This document shows, piece after piece, positions 58,573 through 64,000 of a DNA stretch of 64,000 nt (positions are counted from its first letter, which is position 1; each line of letters starts with the position of its first letter). The position numbers and the translations under genes are program-made. Below the pieces are notes generated by a model. That model saw only the letters and a list, made by a program, of their open reading frames with translations, was not told the DNA's origin and ran no database searches. The DNA is taken from NCBI GenBank assembly GCA_016801885.1, contig CM028889.1, positions 26,232,001 through 26,296,000 on the forward strand, written 5' to 3'. This DNA comes from Toxotes chatareus (lineage: Eukaryota > Chordata > Actinopteri > Toxotidae).

Positions 58573-61500
58573 AAGGTGTCACTAGCATGTGTGCATAGTC
58601 CTCTGGGAAACTCAGACATACACACTCACTCCTGTAGAAGCCTGCTATGCAAAGTGCGAATGCTTTCTTTCAGCATCAGCAACATTTCGCCTTAATTTGA
58701 CGTAAAACTTCAGATTAAAGCCAAAATGTGCCGTAATTTCGGACGTCTGCGTGCTCTTTGTTCCAGGTTTGCCTTAGGTGGAACAGCCATTCAGGAATTC
58801 CTACAAACAATGCTCCACCTCTACTTAGTCGAAGTTCACAGATTCGTCATGCAATGCCTTTAGGAATACAGTGCATTTTCTGCTCTGCCGCAAAAATCGC
58901 CTTCTGCTTCACTGACATCCTCTCGCCTGTTTGCTGGGGCAGTGCACAGCCTCATGTGATTTATTGGGCTTGATTGCAAGACGAGCATTAATTCTGTGTA
59001 CCATCCTGAAACAGGCCTACCTCATTTTTATTGTTGATTTCCTTCATTACGCGTGGAGCAGCTCAGACGCATAGTTTCAACATATGCCACTTTATGCTCT
59101 GTTTGGTTGACAAACTTTTGTGTGCAATTGCGGAACATTAAACCGGTAAGGTGCATGTGAGGATGTTGTCTCTGGTACGCCATCACATCATCGCCCACAG
59201 TGTCACTTCTAACACATCACTTTCTTTTCAAGTGACGCCTTTGGAAATGAAAGGCAATATGAGAGAGAAACCCAGAACATGAGGAAGCAATGAGGAGGAA
59301 TTACAACAAGGTAGCCACGCGAGGCGCCGGGACTTGGAGATGATGAAACAGAAGCCCACTTTAGAACAGAGAGTCCTACAAATCTCACAAGTCCCCAGTT
59401 TATCAAACCCCCCCAGTCATTTCATGCCCCCACGCACCTTCTATTCTCCGCAGGGAGGTGAAGTTTGAAACCAGATAAATAGTTCACCCCACTTACCGGC
59501 AAGTCAAACACCTTGATTTCCCCCAGAATATTTGTTCAATGTAGCTGGGTGATGTTTCATCCAGAATTTGTGCCTTTGCTTGTTTATAAAAAGAGGTGCG
59601 CAATGGCTAAAAATAGCTCCAATGACCCACTTTTTCAATAGGACCCACTGGCATTGTTGAAAGGGATAGATCTCATCACAGAAGACCTTTAATAGAAACA
59701 TCCAGTCATCGTCTTTTCAGTATAATCTAGAGGTTACGATCACATCACCTGCAGTATGCTTTTATTTTATTTAAATGCTCAGTGAGGCCCGTCTCCGCTT
59801 TCACTCCATTTGCTATAACAAGACATCTTTATTGTCTGTCTTTTTACGATAGTGTGGCCCAGTCGAAGCCATGTGAAGTCAGGGACCTACAGCAGTAAGC
59901 CCAACCAGGGGTGCATGTAACACAGAGTGTACTTCTGTGGTTTCCTTTAGCTGAGCTACCAGCTACTATAAGCTGACTGTGAGTTATAACACCCTAACAC
60001 CACGTGTTGCACTGAGAGTGAATAAAAAGGAGAGGCTAGCAAAGAAATGCTAAAAGCAAAGGATAAATGGTTTAGATGGTTAAGCTAAGATAAGACAAAC
60101 ATCTGAAACAATTAACCAAAAGTAATGAACTTTTTTTTTTAAAAACTAAAATTAATGGATAGACAGAATAAACAGTTAACTGTTAATAACAGTTGAAACA
60201 GATAGCTAACAGCAATGAACAAGCTAAAAGTAATAAATAAACTGTTTCAACTGCTTAAAGTAATAGATAATAGCTTGAAAGATCCCTCATCTACCACTAA
60301 TGGTATTTTTAGGAACTTGACCAAAGGGACCAAACATATGTAACATAATCCAGATTTCATAGTGATACTAACTGCCCACATTAAAACACTGATGACTCTT
60401 CAGCTCATCTGATAGGGATGGTGAGATACACGAGACAAAAAAAGGCTGAGAACCACTGACCTAAAGGGCCCGTAGGGACGTGTGTGAGCTATTTGATTGA
60501 CTGGATCTGTGGCTGGGGAAAGGTCCGAAGCAGCGGAGGGCAGTGGATGGCTTGTATCCAAAATGGTCTGCTGACTTTTCTCTTTTCTGGTTGATTTACT
60601 AAGAAGTCTTTGAACTCTCCCCGAGTGCAGTAATAAATCAAAAGCAACAAAAGGGAGCTTACAAAATCTTCTAAAAAGAATCAAGGCATGAGGATGACAA
60701 AACAAAGACTAACAAATCCTACATCTACACTTCCTTATTGCCACGGAAGATTTATCCTCTTTTCCTACATGCTGCAGTACATATATGATGTTTTTTTTCC
60801 TGCTAAATCCACATTACTATGTACTCATGAATGGCTCCGCAATAATAAAGATGTTCTGAACTGAACATTTCTCCAAAGTGAGCTTCAAGTCATCTAATGG
60901 AAGTGATGATAAGTGCAAAATCCTGGACGACTCCCCTGACACCTTCTTGTAGATCTGAATCCAGACAGTGCGCTCTGAAGTGCTGCACTTTCATGGAAGA
61001 AAAAAGAGGCCTGCTCCTATGGCAACAGAAAATCAGTTAAATGAAGACAAACAGGAGGCCTCTGAACCTCCACCTACGCGCACACTAAAAAACACAACCT
61101 CCTTTCACAAATCCATCAATGTAGTAACTTTGTAGAGTCGCTGAATGCTAATGGCTCGTAGCATGCACCGCTTAAATAGGTCACGACTGGGAATAATTGT
61201 ATTAACTGCTGTAAACAGAAATAAACAGGGGAAAGTGAAGAACAGTAATGGTTTGTCGAGATCTATTCAGAGGCTTTCTCAGAAAATGGCGGAGAAGTCT
61301 TGAGGGAGGCACTCAGCGTCACAATTTGGCTTTTTGTAAAAACTGCCATCTGCTTAAGAAAGCCAATTACAGAGAGAAGAGAGAGACGAGAAAAAAAAAG
61401 TGTCTTTAAGACTAGAAGTTTAAACCTGATAACATTCTTCAGAAAATGAGCTTCAGCGATGTTCGCTCATATCTGAATAACAGACAATTTGACTTTGAAG

Positions 61501-64000
61501 CTCTTATTTTACTTTAACTTACATCTTTGACCTATTGAATAGAATGCATTAAACTGCGATTAAGTGTTTGGTAATTCAGAGTGAGATCCTGGGAGAATAT
61601 GAACTGACACATTTAGTTATTCAATCTGATCAGTGGAGTCCACTGTCTCTATTTTTGTGGATATTCCCTGCAAAGTCTGAGTGTCATGACTGGTCCTGAG
61701 ACACAATGCCAAGAACAAGCTGTTCCCCGCGCAGCCCACAAATATGTGCAGTCGAGGGCTTTGCAGGAAGTTGATCGGTTCTTCAGTTGGCTGAAAGTGA
61801 CTTCAGCTGGTCAGACACACACACGTACAACATGTCTATACACATGCTCTTGAGCAATATCATCCCATCCACTGTCACTGTGTGTTCTTCCACGGCGTCA
61901 TGATTAATTTCTAAGAGCAGCAGTTGACTCTTATTTCCTGGTTTTGTCTGAAACAAATCTCTTTGCCCATCTATCCTGGGAGCTATATTTACTCGGCAGC
62001 ACATTCGTAATGTTTGTAGTGTTTGCTGGTCAAGCTGCTCTACTCTCTCTGGCTGGCGAGAGCAAGGTATTCTTTAAATGTTTGAACAGATGGCTCCCAA
62101 GAAGTCTGGAGGTAAAAATAAAAACATGTGCGTGAGGCTTGAGAGCTCAGAATGCCATCTATTCTTCATCCCTTATCTCCTCTGGGATCCTGGCCTAGGG
62201 GCTGATGGTTTTGGAAGCGCATGCACACTTGGCCAAAGACAACAGCCAAATGGTAATATATAATTTTGAGGCTGCCTACAGTATAAAAGCATTCCACTGT
62301 GAGCTGTGTTGTAGATGCAAATCATGGCATAAAAGACCTAAACTGTATTCTGAATGTCTATAAAAACATCATTAAAATTCCCATGATATAAACTGAAAAT
62401 ACTGTTCATTCTCTGCTGAAAGTGAGACTGCAGTAGCATTTACTGACATACTGTATGCCATCAGCTATGTTTTAACCATTTAATAGTGCCATCCAGTAAG
62501 AAGCGATGCAATTGGGATTTTCTTCTTCATTTCCTTGCTCCTAACAACAAAAAAGAGACAGACACTACCATAACTACAGCTGTGCTTCCAGTATGACTAA
62601 AAATTAAATAATGATCATATAAAAATATCAAAAAGTCATTCAGTGCAGTGCAGTCTGTGCAGATACATCTTAGCGTGGCAGGGAAACAGCACAACCGTTT
62701 TGCTGGGCAATGCATCCTCCTCGTGTGGTATTCTACAAATCATCCCTGACTTGTATTCCAACAGAAGAAAACCAATCATTTTCCTGTGCCTGTTTGTTTA
62801 CCAGTGATCAGAGCGGTCAATGTCCACAACTGTTACTGTGCTACTGTGTATTCAGCTTGGTGGAAACCGGAGCCGGAGAGCCCGTAACAGAAGAAGCTCT
62901 CATAGCTCATTAACTCCTGGTGTGTGAACTGTTCCACAAAAGAGACATGATTTGCAGACAGTTATGAGACAGGGGTCAATTCTACAAATGCCTATTTTTA
63001 ATAAACTGTGAGCCTTTTGTTCTGTTAGCAACTGAGGTAAGCTAACAAGTTTGCTAGCTGAGCATTGCATGTTTATTTTCCCTCTTCATAAACTTTCTAT
63101 TGAAGGAAATTGCATGCAGCAGGCAGTGAGTAAACATGTCAGCAGGAATCTAGCAGGATCATGGTTGGATTGCAAACTACCGCTGTTCACCAATTATCCC
63201 AGCAGGCAGTGAGCATGTCAGCAGAATTCTGTCTGTGTCACGTATACAAGTGATCGTCACTTTGTGGTCTAACCGTCGCTTTACCCTGAGTGCTACACAT
63301 GGGCCAGTCAGGTCGATTATGTACATTTCATTTTTCAAGATATTGCAACTCAGAATTGTTTTACCAAATGGCTGAGAAACCCACATATGTCTATTTCGGT
63401 CGGATGACAAATGCTTACATAATATAAAACAACAGTAAATTTTGAATTCCTCGCAGGTCTAACATTCTGCCTTGTGTCTATAGCTTCACCGAAGGCAAGC
63501 GGTGACATTACTAACTCTGTTCAAGGACCCAACATCTCTCTTCCTCATATCCTAAATCATCAGGCTGCCCGAACTCTGCCCTGGAGAAAAACATTTGACA
63601 GAAACAAAACATAGATCTCGGTTTTTCAATGTATGCCTGGGGAACACGCAGGATGAAGACACAGTGTGAAGGGTGACATGTATAAAACATGAGCGGATTG
63701 GGAGAGGTGAGCACTGCCTTGCAGAGCAGATTAAATATAAAGTGTATGTCTGATTTATGACCCTCTGACCTTTTAACCTGAAGATTTTAAGCTGCTGCAG
63801 TATATTTCAAATAATTTAAAATATATGACAGTTGACTTGCACTCTGCTCATCCTGCCGTTTTATCTTTGCTTCCTTCTCCTCAAATAATATACTGTACAT
63901 CAACTCATACAGAAAGGCGCAGCTTCCATCCACACAGCAGAGCTATTTAATGTGCAGAATCTACATCACAGATACACAAGTTCTTATTCTACAGATACAA

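Larger units (their letters stand above)
51600..64000. other. Region upstream of tprg1
   Basis: 12.4 kb without a recognisable exon. In human the next gene in this direction is LPP, but no LPP-like coding segment was seen. Contents: A-rich run (54320-54372), GCTAA-rich repeat (54373-54660, minus), fold-back element (56270-56720) and C12 (58561-58572). The rest is AT-rich unique DNA. The longest frame, 55519-55875, has no family resemblance or splice sites that would make it convincing. Confidence 0.65.

Noticed and set aside
62090..62112. Small in-frame segment starting MAPKKSGG with acceptor-like and donor-like flanks
   Set aside because: Too short and matches no gene I know; splice-like flanks of this quality occur by chance often.
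51600..64000. LPP exons, expected by human gene order
   Set aside because: No LIM-domain or proline-rich LPP-like coding segment with splice sites was found; the gene may lie further right.

Overview
The window is nuclear DNA of a ray-finned (teleost) fish, probably a spiny-rayed one. It is AT-rich, its genes are split into short exons with GT-AG introns, and it carries many interspersed repeats typical of fish genomes. No bacterial-style gene organisation, long retroelement ORF, rRNA, CRISPR array or convincing tRNA is visible. Genuine coding sequence is only about 1.3 kb of the 64 kb; almost all other open frames are chance ORFs in introns, intergenic DNA or repeats.

Two genes are supported, both on the minus strand. 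The left part (1-16640) is the 5' portion of tp63, encoding the p53-family transcription factor p63. Its three TA-specific exons lie at 16588-16640, 11871-12005 and 11646-11775. The separate deltaN first exon, with its own TATA-like promoter, lies at 4702-4743. The first shared exon runs off the left edge (1-95). TA exon 3 and the deltaN exon both end on a codon boundary and splice in frame to the shared exon, so the two-promoter design of the gene is readable from sequence alone. The DNA-binding, oligomerisation and SAM parts are outside the window.

The middle-right part (35553-51341) is the complete coding region of tprg1 (tumor protein p63-regulated gene 1). It has five coding exons, 277 codons plus stop, a CpG-island start near 51.1-51.5 kb and a possible untranslated leader exon beyond it. 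tprg1 lies upstream of tp63 in the same orientation, the same order as in human 3q28, separated here by about 19 kb.

The 16.6-35.5 kb intergenic block, the introns and the 51.6-64 kb flank hold several families of fish repeats: a long-arm fold-back family, a TIR element with TA flanks, a GCTAA-rich family, a 'GTGGAAAGTAACTAAGTA' family and a LINE/SINE-tail-like repeat. They also hold microsatellites and a few complex unique stretches that are candidate enhancers. Points most worth a second look: the p63 transactivation helix has Phe where mammalian p63 has Trp; a promoter-like RFX/NRF1/YY1 motif cluster lies in TA intron 1, upstream of a strong-Kozak internal ATG; a minimal uORF overlaps the TA start codon; and a 181-bp insertion with 13-bp target-site duplications carries a hammerhead-ribozyme-like core.
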